DNA of 64,000 nucleotides, from NCBI RefSeq assembly GCF_033063295.1, contig NZ_JAWJZH010000001.1, positions 868,001-932,000 on the forward strand, read 5' to 3'. This DNA is from Nitrosomonas sp. Is35 (GTDB taxonomy: Bacteria > Pseudomonadota > Gammaproteobacteria > Burkholderiales > Nitrosomonadaceae). Shown in pieces: positions 19,278 through 28,651 of this stretch; within the stretch, counting starts at the first letter, position 1; each line of letters begins with the position of its first letter. The position numbers and the translations under genes are program-made. The notes beneath the pieces are model-generated. The model had not been told where the DNA came from. It searched no databases and saw only the letters and a list, made by a program, of their open reading frames with translations.

Positions 19278-20795
19278 ATGAACTATAGACCTAATTTCAA
19301 TCTGGCAACTTTTGATTCACTCGAATCGCAGCAAAGGCGGCTGTCTTTACTGTGCAAAACCGCGGAGATCGGTGAGTGGTCTTATGTCTTCTCTACGGAT
19401 TTTACCGTCTGGTCGGATTATCTCTATGATTTTTACGAATTAGATAAGGATTTTGAATGCACTGAGCTGTTGCAAAGTACACAGCTCTACCAAGGTTCCG
19501 AAAAAGAAAAAATGCAAGCTCTGATTGCGCATGTCACTGCCACGAAAAAAGAACGCAGCGATGATTTCATGATTGTCATGCAGGATGGCCGGGTCAAATG
19601 GCATACCACCACGATTCACCCGATACTGGATGCGTATGGCGAGATCACCGGTTTATACGGTATTTTGCAAAATATTACCGCGCGGAAGAACAGTGAGCTG
19701 GATCTGCAACGAATGGCCTATGTGGCAGAGAAAACCAACGGTATCGTGATGATTACCGATCCCGAAAAGAAGATTATCTGGATCAATAACAGTTTTGAGG
19801 AAATCCTGGGATACCGGTCGGAAGAGGTCATAGGGCTTGATCCGGCTGCTTTTCTACAAGGTGAAGAAACATCAATCGAGACTATCCGCGAGATTACCCG
19901 TTCACTCCGCAGCAGCGGAACCTTTTCCGGTGAAATTCTGAATTACACCAAAAGCGGTGAAAAAATATGGCTTTATCTCAATATTGCCGCGGTATACGAT
20001 GACGCCGGAAAATTGATCAATTACGTTGCGGTAGAAAATGACATCACGGTGATCAAAACGGCCGAGCACCGGCTGCAAAAAGCCATGGAAAAAGAGCGTG
20101 AACTGAACCGCTTTAAAACCCAGTTTGTCAGTCTGGCGTCACACCAATTCCGCACGCCGCTAGCGACCATCCGTTCCAGCATCGATCTGCTGGATCTGAG
20201 AATGGAATCGGCCGGACTGAGTACTGCCTTTATCGAGTTTTTTCAGAAACACAAAGCCATTATGGCGGAAGAAACAACCCGCATGACCGAGTTGATGGAA
20301 AACATTCTGGATATCGGGCGGATCGACGAGGGCAAGATTGAGCTGACCAAGAAGCATCTTCCCTTCCGGCAATTCATGGATGCATTTGTGCGATCAAATG
20401 TTGAACCCAACGAGCAGCAAAGGAAACTGGACTACTATTTTGACGCACCCAACTGTATCGTCAATATAGATGAAATTGTGCTGCGAAATGTTTTACGCAA
20501 TATTGTGTCGAACGCCTTTAAGTATTCCGAAGGAAAGCAAGCCCCGGAAATGACCGTGAAACTGCAAGACGATGTCTATTTGATTACCGTTAAAGATCAT
20601 GGCATCGGCATTCCGGAAAAGGATCAAGCGTTTCTGTTTCAGTCGTTTTTCCGCGCGTCCAATGCCAAGGTATATCCGGGGAGCGGGCTCGGTTTGATGA
20701 TTGCGAAGAAACTGATCACATTGCACGGCGGGGATATTAGTCTTGAAAGCCGGGCCGGTAGCGGTTGCACGATCACCATTCAATTGCCGGTATAA
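19278..20795 (+). CDS. PAS-domain sensor histidine kinase
   Basis: The 505-residue kinase has two PAS/PAC-like domains (about 20-140 and 145-265) and a HisKA domain with phospho-acceptor His289 in SLASHQFRTPL. The catalytic domain shows NIVSNAFKYSEG (N box), KDHGIGIPEK (G1) and GSGLGLMIAKKL (G2). No membrane segment is visible, so it is probably cytosolic, sensing a ligand or redox signal through PAS. The response-regulator start follows seven bases after the stop. The pair lies directly upstream of amoC, making it a candidate regulator of that gene. Confidence 0.94.
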   Translation: MNYRPNFNLATFDSLESQQRRLSLLCKTAEIGEWSYVFSTDFTVWSDYLYDFYELDKDFECTELLQSTQLYQGSEKEKMQALIAHVTATKKERSDDFMIVMQDGRVKWHTTTIHPILDAYGEITGLYGILQNITARKNSELDLQRMAYVAEKTNGIVMITDPEKKIIWINNSFEEILGYRSEEVIGLDPAAFLQGEETSIETIREITRSLRSSGTFSGEILNYTKSGEKIWLYLNIAAVYDDAGKLINYVAVENDITVIKTAEHRLQKAMEKERELNRFKTQFVSLASHQFRTPLATIRSSIDLLDLRMESAGLSTAFIEFFQKHKAIMAEETTRMTELMENILDIGRIDEGKIELTKKHLPFRQFMDAFVRSNVEPNEQQRKLDYYFDAPNCIVNIDEIVLRNVLRNIVSNAFKYSEGKQAPEMTVKLQDDVYLITVKDHGIGIPEKDQAFLFQSFFRASNAKVYPGSGLGLMIAKKLITLHGGDISLESRAGSGCTITIQLPV

Positions 20796-20802
20796 ACATA
20801 CA

Positions 20803-21477
20803 ATGAATAATCCGCTGATTCTCGTGGTGGAAGATGAAAATGCATTGCGCGAAAACATTACCGCCATTATTGCGCATTACGGATTCCAGGTAATCAGCGC
20901 ACCATCGGGTGAAGCCGGTGTGAAAATGGCAGTGGAATCGAATCCGGACATTATTATCTGCGACATCATGCTACCGGGAATCGACGGTTTTGAAGTGTTG
21001 GCACAAATCAAGCAAGCCCAGCAATCAACGACTCACGCCTTTATTTTTCTTACCGCAAAGTCAACACGCTCGGATACCCGTGCAGGTATGAACATGGGTG
21101 CGGATGATTACCTCACCAAGCCGTTCACGAAAGAGGAATTGTTAAACAGCATCAAAGCCCGGATGGAGAAGTTAGCGCAAATACGGCAGAGTCAGCCGGA
21201 AAAGGATGCGTTGATCGAGGCATCGCTGGAAAAAATAACGAGTCTTACCAAAGCGGAACGTAAGGTGCTCAACAAGATAGCCGAGGGCTTCACGACACCG
21301 CAGATTGCCGAGAAACTGTTTGTGAGCAAAAAGACGATTGAGAATCATCGCGTCAATATTTCCCGTAAACTCGATCTGAGCGGCCCGAATAGCCTGATCA
21401 ATTTTGCGTTGCGATTAAGAGCGCAAAAATCGACTATTCATTTTCCCGATAATGTGCCTGCGGCACCCTCCCATTGA
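20803..21477 (+). CDS. NarL/FixJ-type response regulator
   Basis: ATG 20803 opens a standard receiver (ILVVEDENALRENI, phospho-acceptor Asp in IIICDIMLPGIDGFE, Thr/Lys in FLTAKS and LTKPFTKEE). An upstream in-frame start at 20743 would extend inside the kinase gene and is rejected. The C-terminal LuxR-type helix-turn-helix reads LTKAERKVLNKIAEGFTTPQ, then IAEKLFVSKKTIENHRVNI. The 224-residue protein is the cognate partner of the preceding kinase and should bind inverted-repeat DNA. Confidence 0.95.
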   Translation: MNNPLILVVEDENALRENITAIIAHYGFQVISAPSGEAGVKMAVESNPDIIICDIMLPGIDGFEVLAQIKQAQQSTTHAFIFLTAKSTRSDTRAGMNMGADDYLTKPFTKEELLNSIKARMEKLAQIRQSQPEKDALIEASLEKITSLTKAERKVLNKIAEGFTTPQIAEKLFVSKKTIENHRVNISRKLDLSGPNSLINFALRLRAQKSTIHFPDNVPAAPSH

Positions 21478-21583
21478 ACTCCTGAACACAGCAATTTTTG
21501 TCCTATCACAGCGGATAAATTTCGCTGCTTTGCTTTAAGAAACCCCTCCTGCCGTACTGCAAAACCACACGGCGATCATTGAA

Positions 21584-21603
21584 AATGAGTGGATCCACTC
21601 ATT
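21584..21603. promoter_or_regulatory. Perfect 20-bp palindrome upstream of amoC
   Basis: AATGAGTGGA and its exact complement TCCACTCATT abut at a GGATCC centre. There is no loop and no T tract, so it reads as an operator for a dimeric regulator rather than a terminator. It lies 107 bases after the response regulator stop and 129 before the amoC ATG. Confidence 0.6.
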
Positions 21604-21702
21604 GTAAAAGCCTGATGATCAGTTATTCTTAATTGCGTAAAAAAGGCTACGAAAGCAATAACAGCAGTTCGTGATTGCAACTTCGATAGCCGTGTTACGC
21701 AG

Positions 21703-21713
21703 TGTTAATTAAC
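21703..21713 (+). promoter_or_regulatory. TGTTAATTAAC motif before amoC
   Basis: Identical to 19245-19255 upstream of the histidine kinase and similarly close to a start codon. Confidence 0.35.
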
Positions 21714-21717
21714 TTAA

Positions 21718-22542
<825 letters not shown>

Positions 22543-22575
22543 TCCAACCTGAGTACTAGGTAGTTAGTGCAACCT

Positions 22576-22609
22576 CTCCCGCGGCTCTGCTTAGAGCAGA
22601 CTGCGGGAG
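22576..22609 (+). terminator. Two-part hairpin between amoC and amoD
   Basis: CTCCCGC (22576-22582) pairs with GCGGGAG (22603-22609), and TCTGC (22586-22590) with GCAGA (22596-22600) inside. A run of A rather than T follows, so it is more likely a processing or attenuating hairpin than a full terminator. Confidence 0.6.
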
Positions 22610-22662
22610 TAAAAAACAAGCTGTAGTTCACCGGTGTGGATCAAAAAGTAGAGGAGGTTTAT

Positions 22663-23217
22663 ATGATCAAACAAGTTATAAGAATATGGGCTTCAGCAGC
22701 GCTACTATCGGTAGCGCTTTATTCCGGCTTAGCGGCTGCGCATGGAAAAGTAAATTTGGAAGCCGATATTTGTATGCGCAATGTGTCCGGCAGTATGGTG
22801 CATCTGAGCACTTATCAGCCGCAGTATGATCCGGAAGCTGAGTACTGTACCGAGATTCCTAAAGAAGGTGAAACGTTGTGGGTGCTGGATTTGGTCGATC
22901 AAGCGCTGCGTGACATGCCGATTGTCGTTAAAATCGTCAGAGGTACCGGTCAAGCTTTAAGCGATACCGTAACAACCCTGTATTCCACCAATCATTCCAA
23001 TGGCACCATTAAAGGGGAATTTAATCTGGATCCAGGACAATATACGCTATTCGTTACGGGTGAAGGCGTGCCGCCATTGCACTATGAATATCCGTTACGG
23101 ATACAGGTAACCAATTATCAAGACCTGTTCTTGAAATCTATACCTTATATCATCACGTTTTTGTTGATTGCATTTTTTACCGACAAATTGTTGAAACGGC
23201 GTCAACTGGAGAGTTGA
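22663..23217 (+). CDS. amoD: AmoD/PmoD-type copper membrane protein
   Basis: ATG 22663 follows GAGGAGG; the upstream start at 22636 is unlikely. The 184-residue protein has a signal peptide ending LAAA, then His27, Cys37-Met38 (ADICMR), Met45 and Cys62 (AEYCTE), and one C-terminal membrane helix (SIPYIITFLLIAFF) before a basic tail. PmoD/AmoD proteins are periplasmic copper proteins of methane and ammonia oxidisers; the Cys/Met residues are the likely ligands. It lies 120 bases after amoC and is probably coexpressed. Confidence 0.85.
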   Translation: MIKQVIRIWASAALLSVALYSGLAAAHGKVNLEADICMRNVSGSMVHLSTYQPQYDPEAEYCTEIPKEGETLWVLDLVDQALRDMPIVVKIVRGTGQALSDTVTTLYSTNHSNGTIKGEFNLDPGQYTLFVTGEGVPPLHYEYPLRIQVTNYQDLFLKSIPYIITFLLIAFFTDKLLKRRQLES

Positions 23218-23335
23218 TAGCAGCCTTCGATATTATTCCGTTCGATAGAAAGCTTTACAACCATAGCGCACCGATTTTGTACTAAACCGGGAAGTCCGCC
23301 TTAGCAGCAATCACAGCACCATAGGGAGAAAAAAA

Positions 23336-23372
23336 TCAGTGGCTTGTCAGGAGGTCGATGACAAGCCACTGA
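23336..23372 (-). terminator. Terminator of the glycine-zipper lipoprotein gene
   Basis: A perfect 14-base stem (TCAGTGGCTTGTCA, 23336-23349, with 23359-23372) is flanked on its left by six A, which is a T run on the minus strand. It lies 16 bases after the minus-strand gene's stop. Confidence 0.9.
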
Positions 23373-23387
23373 CTATAAAAAGTGACG

Positions 23388-23933
23388 CTAACGTGACGGC
23401 GGTGGCGGTGGATTGCCTGCCGGAGGTGGGGGAGGTATGAACTGATCGGATCGTGTAACCGGTTTCCTGTTCATAGTATTGCCCCCCGATGGGTTAGCAG
23501 AGATTCTTCCGTCGACGGGAACACGATGTCCCATGGCGTACATGCACTGAACATAACTGTTGTCATAGCGCTGCTGGCTGGAATAGCCCGAAGCTGACGC
23601 CGTATTTGATCCCAATAAACTTCCGAATAACAGACCGATCCCGGCACCTACCGCCGCGCCGTGACCGCCTCCCAATGCTGCACCGGCAGCGGCACCCAAC
23701 CCGGCACCCAAAGTTGCGCTCTGCATGCCGCTCATCCGCGATGCTTGCCGGGGTGTGTTGCCGTCGACTTGTTCGTACGCATACTGCTTGCATACCAATT
23801 CATCCGAACGAAACTGATCGAAGTTTTTTCCGGAACCCGGCAATGCCATTACGCTGGGGCCGGTTGGCAGATGAACGCAAGCGGTCAGCCAGGCGGCCGT
23901 CGTGACAATCATTAAGTTTCTCAGGAGTAACAT
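23388..23933 (-). CDS. Glycine-zipper lipoprotein
   Basis: Start at 23933 gives 181 residues with a lipoprotein signal (MLLLRNLMIVTTAAWLTAC); longer starts lack a signal and are rejected. GAGG lies upstream on the minus strand. The centre is a glycine zipper (GAGLGAAAGAALGGGHGAAV) that can insert into membranes, and the C-terminus is proline-rich (FIPPPPPAGNPPPPP). Such proteins are outer-membrane lipoproteins of unknown role. The His/Gly-rich gene lies 16 bases upstream, probably in one operon. Confidence 0.8.
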   Translation of the reverse strand: MLLLRNLMIVTTAAWLTACVHLPTGPSVMALPGSGKNFDQFRSDELVCKQYAYEQVDGNTPRQASRMSGMQSATLGAGLGAAAGAALGGGHGAAVGAGIGLLFGSLLGSNTASASGYSSQQRYDNSYVQCMYAMGHRVPVDGRISANPSGGNTMNRKPVTRSDQFIPPPPPAGNPPPPPSR

Positions 23934-23949
23934 GTTGTGCCTCTTTACG

Positions 23950-24369
23950 TTAGGGTGCCGGTGATTGCGGGGCGACTGGTATCCAGCCGCCCGGGCAATT
24001 TTTAACAGTGGGATAATAGCCTTCGGGATTCCGGCAGTAGTGCCAATACCCCGCTTGCGGTTGAGCTGCACTCGATTGTTCGCGCTGAATATAGACGGGC
24101 GGCTTTACCGATACTACCGGGCTGGGTGAGTACCGGTAACGAGGCGGGGCGAAGTAAGGCCCAGGGAAAGCATAAGAACCGTAAGGATAGAAGCCGGGAC
24201 CGTAGAAACCGGAATTGAATCCGCCGATATTGATGCCGAAATTGAAATGACCATGCCTGTGGCCGTGACCATGATGACCGTGTCCATGTCCTCCGCGCGC
24301 CAAAACGGCATCGTGCGCCGTCAGTGCCAGCAAACCAATCATCCAATATATCCAGCCGAGATTTTTCAT
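23950..24369 (-). CDS. Secreted His/Gly-rich protein
   Basis: The 139-residue protein (ATG 24369; a GTG at 24384 is possible) has a signal peptide ending VLARGG and then HGHGHHGHGHRHGHFN, a strong metal-binding run. Tyr/Pro/Gly-rich sequence follows, with the C-terminal GYWHYCRNPEGYYPTVKNCP and GGWIPVAP, a two-cysteine motif common in small exported proteobacterial proteins. Binding of nickel, zinc or copper in the periplasm is plausible from the His run. Confidence 0.75.
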   Translation of the reverse strand: MKNLGWIYWMIGLLALTAHDAVLARGGHGHGHHGHGHRHGHFNFGINIGGFNSGFYGPGFYPYGSYAFPGPYFAPPRYRYSPSPVVSVKPPVYIQREQSSAAQPQAGYWHYCRNPEGYYPTVKNCPGGWIPVAPQSPAP

Positions 24370-24603
24370 ATCTATGTTTCGCACGTTCTTTTGGGGAATA
24401 GTATGGATTGCGAGCTGAATGAATCCTGAATACTCAAGATTCTCGTTGCCACGAGGAAGTCCGGAAAAACCACACCGCTTATTTTCTCAAGTTGAAGTAC
24501 CCGCATCCGTAGAAATATCAGTTCTGATTGATAGAACTTCCTTCGAATAAACCGGGTACTGCCGATTTCTCCCGCCTACGGATATGGTTACACGAAAAAT
24601 TAA

Positions 24604-25644
24604 ATGAGCATCCAGGATCGAGATTATTTGCACCGGAAACGTGATAAAGAAAAAACACAGTCTACGGAACAAAAGACCGTGGCAAGACATTCTACGCAGT
24701 GGCCGTGGAAAACGGTGATCCGGGATATTTTTTGTTGGACTGTTCTGGCGCTGACCTTGCTCACTGTCTTTCAGTATTTTCAATCGTTCAATCAGCCTTA
24801 TGCCCAACCCGCGAGCAATTCCCTGGTTACGATCACCGGACCAACCGGCTGTGGAGCATTGCCGCAACATGGAGCTGCTTATTTGATCGATCCATCGGTG
24901 ATGAAACGCACTGATGTGCTGTATGCCGGACTGGAAATCCAAAATAACTACGATCATCCCATGGTGGCGGTATTATGGGATTCCGCAGGCGTTCAGCAGC
25001 AGCTCGCGCTATCGATCCATGCAGGCAATAGTCTTCAGCTTAGCGTGCCGGTTGGAAAATACGGGATGCAAGTTCTGGTCGGATCGGATTGGTGTAATTT
25101 GAAAAAAGGGTTTACCGACGGCGCTATCGTTTCCGTCGCTGGCGGAATCTCGATTGATGCCGGTTCCACGACATCGATGCAATTCAGCGGCTCCGGTCTG
25201 CGGCCAATTCAATTGGCGCTCGCTTATAGCCAATCGCAACCGGCCAGTGCACCAGAGGTTGAACAGTCCGCTGAGGTCATCGGTTCCGGAAAAATGGAGC
25301 TGAAACAGACACGGGATGGCCATTATTTCAGCCCGGGAACCGTCAACGGTGCTCCTGTGGTGTTTATGGTCGACACGGGCGCAACCGTCGTGTCGATTTC
25401 TGCCGGGATCGCGGCCCGGGCTGGCATCCGGGAATGCGCGCCGCGCCAGGTGCTAACCGCGAACGGTCAAGTCAAAGCATGTGTTGCAACAGTAGCGGAA
25501 GTCACATTCGGATCATTCCGGCTCACGCAAGTCGATGTGATGGTGATGCCCAATATGCCAGGAGATGCGTTGCTGGGGATGAATGTGCTGCGGAATTTCC
25601 GTATCGAGCAAGCCGGTAAAGTCATGCAGATTTCCACACCGTAG
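24604..25644 (+). CDS. Membrane-anchored clan AA aspartic protease
   Basis: The 346-residue protein has one membrane segment (DIFCWTVLALTLLTVF) near residue 50, a variable periplasmic part, then a retropepsin-like domain with active-site Asp257 in VFMVDTGATVVSIS and the later LLGMNVLRNF. This matches the TIGR02281-type bacterial aspartic proteases, active as dimers. Its substrate is unknown. It is divergent from the His-rich gene. Confidence 0.85.
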   Translation: MSIQDRDYLHRKRDKEKTQSTEQKTVARHSTQWPWKTVIRDIFCWTVLALTLLTVFQYFQSFNQPYAQPASNSLVTITGPTGCGALPQHGAAYLIDPSVMKRTDVLYAGLEIQNNYDHPMVAVLWDSAGVQQQLALSIHAGNSLQLSVPVGKYGMQVLVGSDWCNLKKGFTDGAIVSVAGGISIDAGSTTSMQFSGSGLRPIQLALAYSQSQPASAPEVEQSAEVIGSGKMELKQTRDGHYFSPGTVNGAPVVFMVDTGATVVSISAGIAARAGIRECAPRQVLTANGQVKACVATVAEVTFGSFRLTQVDVMVMPNMPGDALLGMNVLRNFRIEQAGKVMQISTP

Positions 25645-25893
25645 CGTATTTCTCAAAAAGTGCCTTAGCGGCATTACATCCCGCTGGATTACATAAGCCG
25701 TTGATTGGCTGCTATCCGAGACTTGCTGCGATACCGCAATGCAGCGCTAGGCTATGCCGTTTTTGTACAGTAAAATACGCTGCAACAGCGCTCCCGAGTC
25801 TGAATTTCAGAATTATCTGCTAAGCCGGATAACCGGTTGCAACCAACAGCGCAAGTGTTGTCAAAGTAACCATTACATTCCTATCGTAAAACC

Positions 25894-27915
25894 ATGATTG
25901 AAATCATTGCTGCATTTGCCCGGTGGTCGCAACTGACCGCCAATTTGGTCCTATTTGGAAGCTGTGTTTTTCTCGCCATTATCTGGCAGCGTAAAGACAT
26001 TCTTGAAACGCCCTGGATAACGCGGTTGGAGAAGATATTTCCATGGCTGGCGGGCGTGATCGTCGCCGGACTCATCGGTATTTTGGCGACCACCGCCAGC
26101 GATGCCACCGGCGATGTCGCCAATGCGTGGAATCCCGCTGTCTGGCTGGATATCGTGCAACAAACGCAAATCGGTCATATCTGGGCGGCGCGTGCGCTGC
26201 TGGCTATACTGTTATTGGGTGCGGTACTAAAAATTCATCCGGTTGACCGGGTGCGGGGGCACTATGCCGTGTGGGCGTTTCTGGCGGCGTTGCCAATCAT
26301 TGCCGGTACTTTGATGAGCCATTCAAGCGCCGATGAAATGTCATTTACAGCCATCGCGCCGTATGCCATTCATATTTTGCTGGCGGGTATTTGGTTTGGC
26401 GCGTTACCGGCCTTTTTGCTGATTTTGTTGAATCTGCGCAAGGAAATGGGTTTTACCGCGATGCAAACGGCCGTTGGCTACCTGAAGAAATTCTCCGCGA
26501 TCGCTTTACCCGTCATGCTTTTGCTGATGATTACCGGCGTGATCGTCACAGACCGGCTGGTGGATGAAAAATACTACGCCTTGGTCGCGAGCGCCTATGG
26601 CTGGCTGCTGAATTTCAAACTGACCATTCTGGCCATTATTCTGGTGATTGCCTACCAAGCGCGTAATCGCTGGTTGCCGTTGCTGGAACGGAGCGAAAAC
26701 GAACACAACCGTGACAGCACCGCGCATTTGACGCAATGGGTGCGCATCGAATTCGTGTTGGCGCTGCTGCTGGTGCTGTTCGCTACCGTTTTGGCGAACA
26801 CATTGCCAGCCAAGCATGCGATGGTCGAAAACTGGCCGTACCCATTCCGTTTTTCCATCAACGCGACCTGGGATGATCCTGATGTGCAGGAGAAAGTGTG
26901 GTCTGGCTTGGCGTTGTTTGGCATGGCGCTCGGTACAGTCTGGCTGGGTGCCAGATTGCATTGGAGCCGGGCGGTGAAGATTCTGGTGCCGGGCGTGCTG
27001 GGAGTCAGCTCGATGGCGCTGGCGCTGCCGCCGCTGGCTGTCGAAGCGTTTCCGGAAACGTATAAAAAACCGACGGTACCGATCGATGCGATTTCCATCG
27101 TCACCGGTTCGCATTTGTACGCCGAACATTGCGTGAGCTGTCATGGCCCGCAAGGCAAGGGCACCAAACCGGTCGCCGATCCCGATTTACGCGATCCCAC
27201 CGACTTGCTGACTCAGCAACATACCGCGAAATACACCGTCGGCAACGTATTTCATCAGTTATCGCAGGGTATCCCGGGAACCGAAATGCCCGGATTCGCG
27301 GATAAATTATCCGAAGAAGACCGCTGGGATTTGATCAATTTTCTGCACGCCATGTCACGCGGTTTCGATGCCCGCTTGCTCGGCAGCATGATCGTTCCCG
27401 AAACCCCTTCGATCGCATCACCAGTGTTCAATTATTCCGCCAGCGATGGCTCCAGTGGCAATCTCAAGGATTTCCGTCTGCAGAAAAATGTGCTGATGGT
27501 GTTATTTGCCTGGCCACAAGCGAAAGAGCGCTTTTTCCAGCTGGCAGCATCGTATGACCGGATCCGCGATCTCAACACCGAAATATTGGCGGTGCCAATT
27601 CATCCGCTGACCGATGAACAATTGCAGCAGATCACCGAAATCGCGCCATTCCCGATCGTCACCGAGGGCTGGCAGGAAATCAAGGATGCCTACTGGTGGT
27701 ACCGGCGTGTCCGGGTCGTGCCGGACTTGTCGGGCAAAGGCATGTTCCCGCAACACATGGAATTCGTCACCGATCGCTTCGGCTACCTGCGCGCGCGCTG
27801 GGTGGCACAGTTTGAAGGATTCGGCTGGCAAAATGTCGGCGCCTTGACGCTGCAATTGACACAACTCAACCAGGAGGGCGAAATCATGCCACCGCCCGGG
27901 GAGCATGCGCATTGA
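25894..27915 (+). CDS. CopD-cytochrome c-thioredoxin-like fusion protein
   Basis: The 673-residue protein combines three parts. Residues 1-400 are a CopD-like multi-helix membrane domain with conserved His in IGHIWAARALL and TLMSHSS. Residues 405-490 form a c-type cytochrome with haem motif CVSCH (Cys413, Cys416, His417) and possible Met ligand in PGTEMPGF. Residues 510-665 resemble a redoxin fold (LMVLFAWPQ) without a CxxC. CopD moves copper across the inner membrane; the fusion suggests coupling of copper import to periplasmic redox. The next gene starts 20 bases on. Confidence 0.8.
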   Translation: MIEIIAAFARWSQLTANLVLFGSCVFLAIIWQRKDILETPWITRLEKIFPWLAGVIVAGLIGILATTASDATGDVANAWNPAVWLDIVQQTQIGHIWAARALLAILLLGAVLKIHPVDRVRGHYAVWAFLAALPIIAGTLMSHSSADEMSFTAIAPYAIHILLAGIWFGALPAFLLILLNLRKEMGFTAMQTAVGYLKKFSAIALPVMLLLMITGVIVTDRLVDEKYYALVASAYGWLLNFKLTILAIILVIAYQARNRWLPLLERSENEHNRDSTAHLTQWVRIEFVLALLLVLFATVLANTLPAKHAMVENWPYPFRFSINATWDDPDVQEKVWSGLALFGMALGTVWLGARLHWSRAVKILVPGVLGVSSMALALPPLAVEAFPETYKKPTVPIDAISIVTGSHLYAEHCVSCHGPQGKGTKPVADPDLRDPTDLLTQQHTAKYTVGNVFHQLSQGIPGTEMPGFADKLSEEDRWDLINFLHAMSRGFDARLLGSMIVPETPSIASPVFNYSASDGSSGNLKDFRLQKNVLMVLFAWPQAKERFFQLAASYDRIRDLNTEILAVPIHPLTDEQLQQITEIAPFPIVTEGWQEIKDAYWWYRRVRVVPDLSGKGMFPQHMEFVTDRFGYLRARWVAQFEGFGWQNVGALTLQLTQLNQEGEIMPPPGEHAH

Positions 27916-27934
27916 CGATTACAAGGAGTCGATC

Positions 27935-28525
27935 ATGAACGGATTGCTGCAAAATCACCAGAGTGCAACATGGCAGAGCCGGATCAAACGCTGGAGTGTT
28001 GCCATGGTTTGGCTGATCGCGCTGCCAACGGCGACTGCCGCCGATCCACCGAGCCATCCCCTGACGGCAATTGAAATTGCCGGTGTTTCGCTTGCCACGC
28101 TTGCGGAAAAGATTCCTGACATTTTACAAACGCAAGGTTATACCCAAATCAATTCTTCGCTGTATACCAAAAGCGAAGCCGCGTCGAACGGGCGTAGCAT
28201 GGTTTACCGCGTCGAGATCGACGATACCGTAAGTGCGCGTGAATTGAGTTATTCGCGCAGCCTGACCGGCGGGCGCAACAAAAGCCCATCGTCGCGCGAC
28301 GCCGCGATTCCCGATGGCGAAATCGCGATGGTGCGGCAACTGTACGACGCCGTGTGCAATGTCGGCGAAGACTTGCAAAGCGAACGCAAATGCGCACCGC
28401 CGCAACCCGCCATCATAATGATCAACAACGGCATGATGCTGACCATCGATGCGAATCATTCGGTACTGCTGAAAGCGTCGGATTCGAGCACGTCGGTGGT
28501 GGTTAGAGGAAGCAGGATAGAGTAG
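27935..28525 (+). CDS. Secreted protein of unknown function
   Basis: ATG 27935 follows AAGGAG and gives 196 residues; an earlier ATG at 27905 overlaps the fusion gene. The signal peptide ends TATAADPP. The mature part has two cysteines (YDAVCNVGED and SERKCAPP). I do not recognise a family. Its start 20 bases after the CopD fusion suggests it works with that protein, perhaps as a copper-site partner. Confidence 0.7.
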   Translation: MNGLLQNHQSATWQSRIKRWSVAMVWLIALPTATAADPPSHPLTAIEIAGVSLATLAEKIPDILQTQGYTQINSSLYTKSEAASNGRSMVYRVEIDDTVSARELSYSRSLTGGRNKSPSSRDAAIPDGEIAMVRQLYDAVCNVGEDLQSERKCAPPQPAIIMINNGMMLTIDANHSVLLKASDSSTSVVVRGSRIE

Positions 28526-28651
28526 TAAATTCATCTGCCGCAAATCTTCATGTTCTAAACTTTCTGGTGTTACCCGCACATAAACAGGATAGGAAACTAG
28601 AAATTATCTTTCGATTGATCAATCTCTCTGATATCCAGTGGAATCACGGTC

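Noticed and set aside
23934..24071. N-terminal extension of the glycine-zipper lipoprotein.
   Set aside because: The shorter start gives a lipoprotein signal and has GAGG upstream; the extension would bury the signal.
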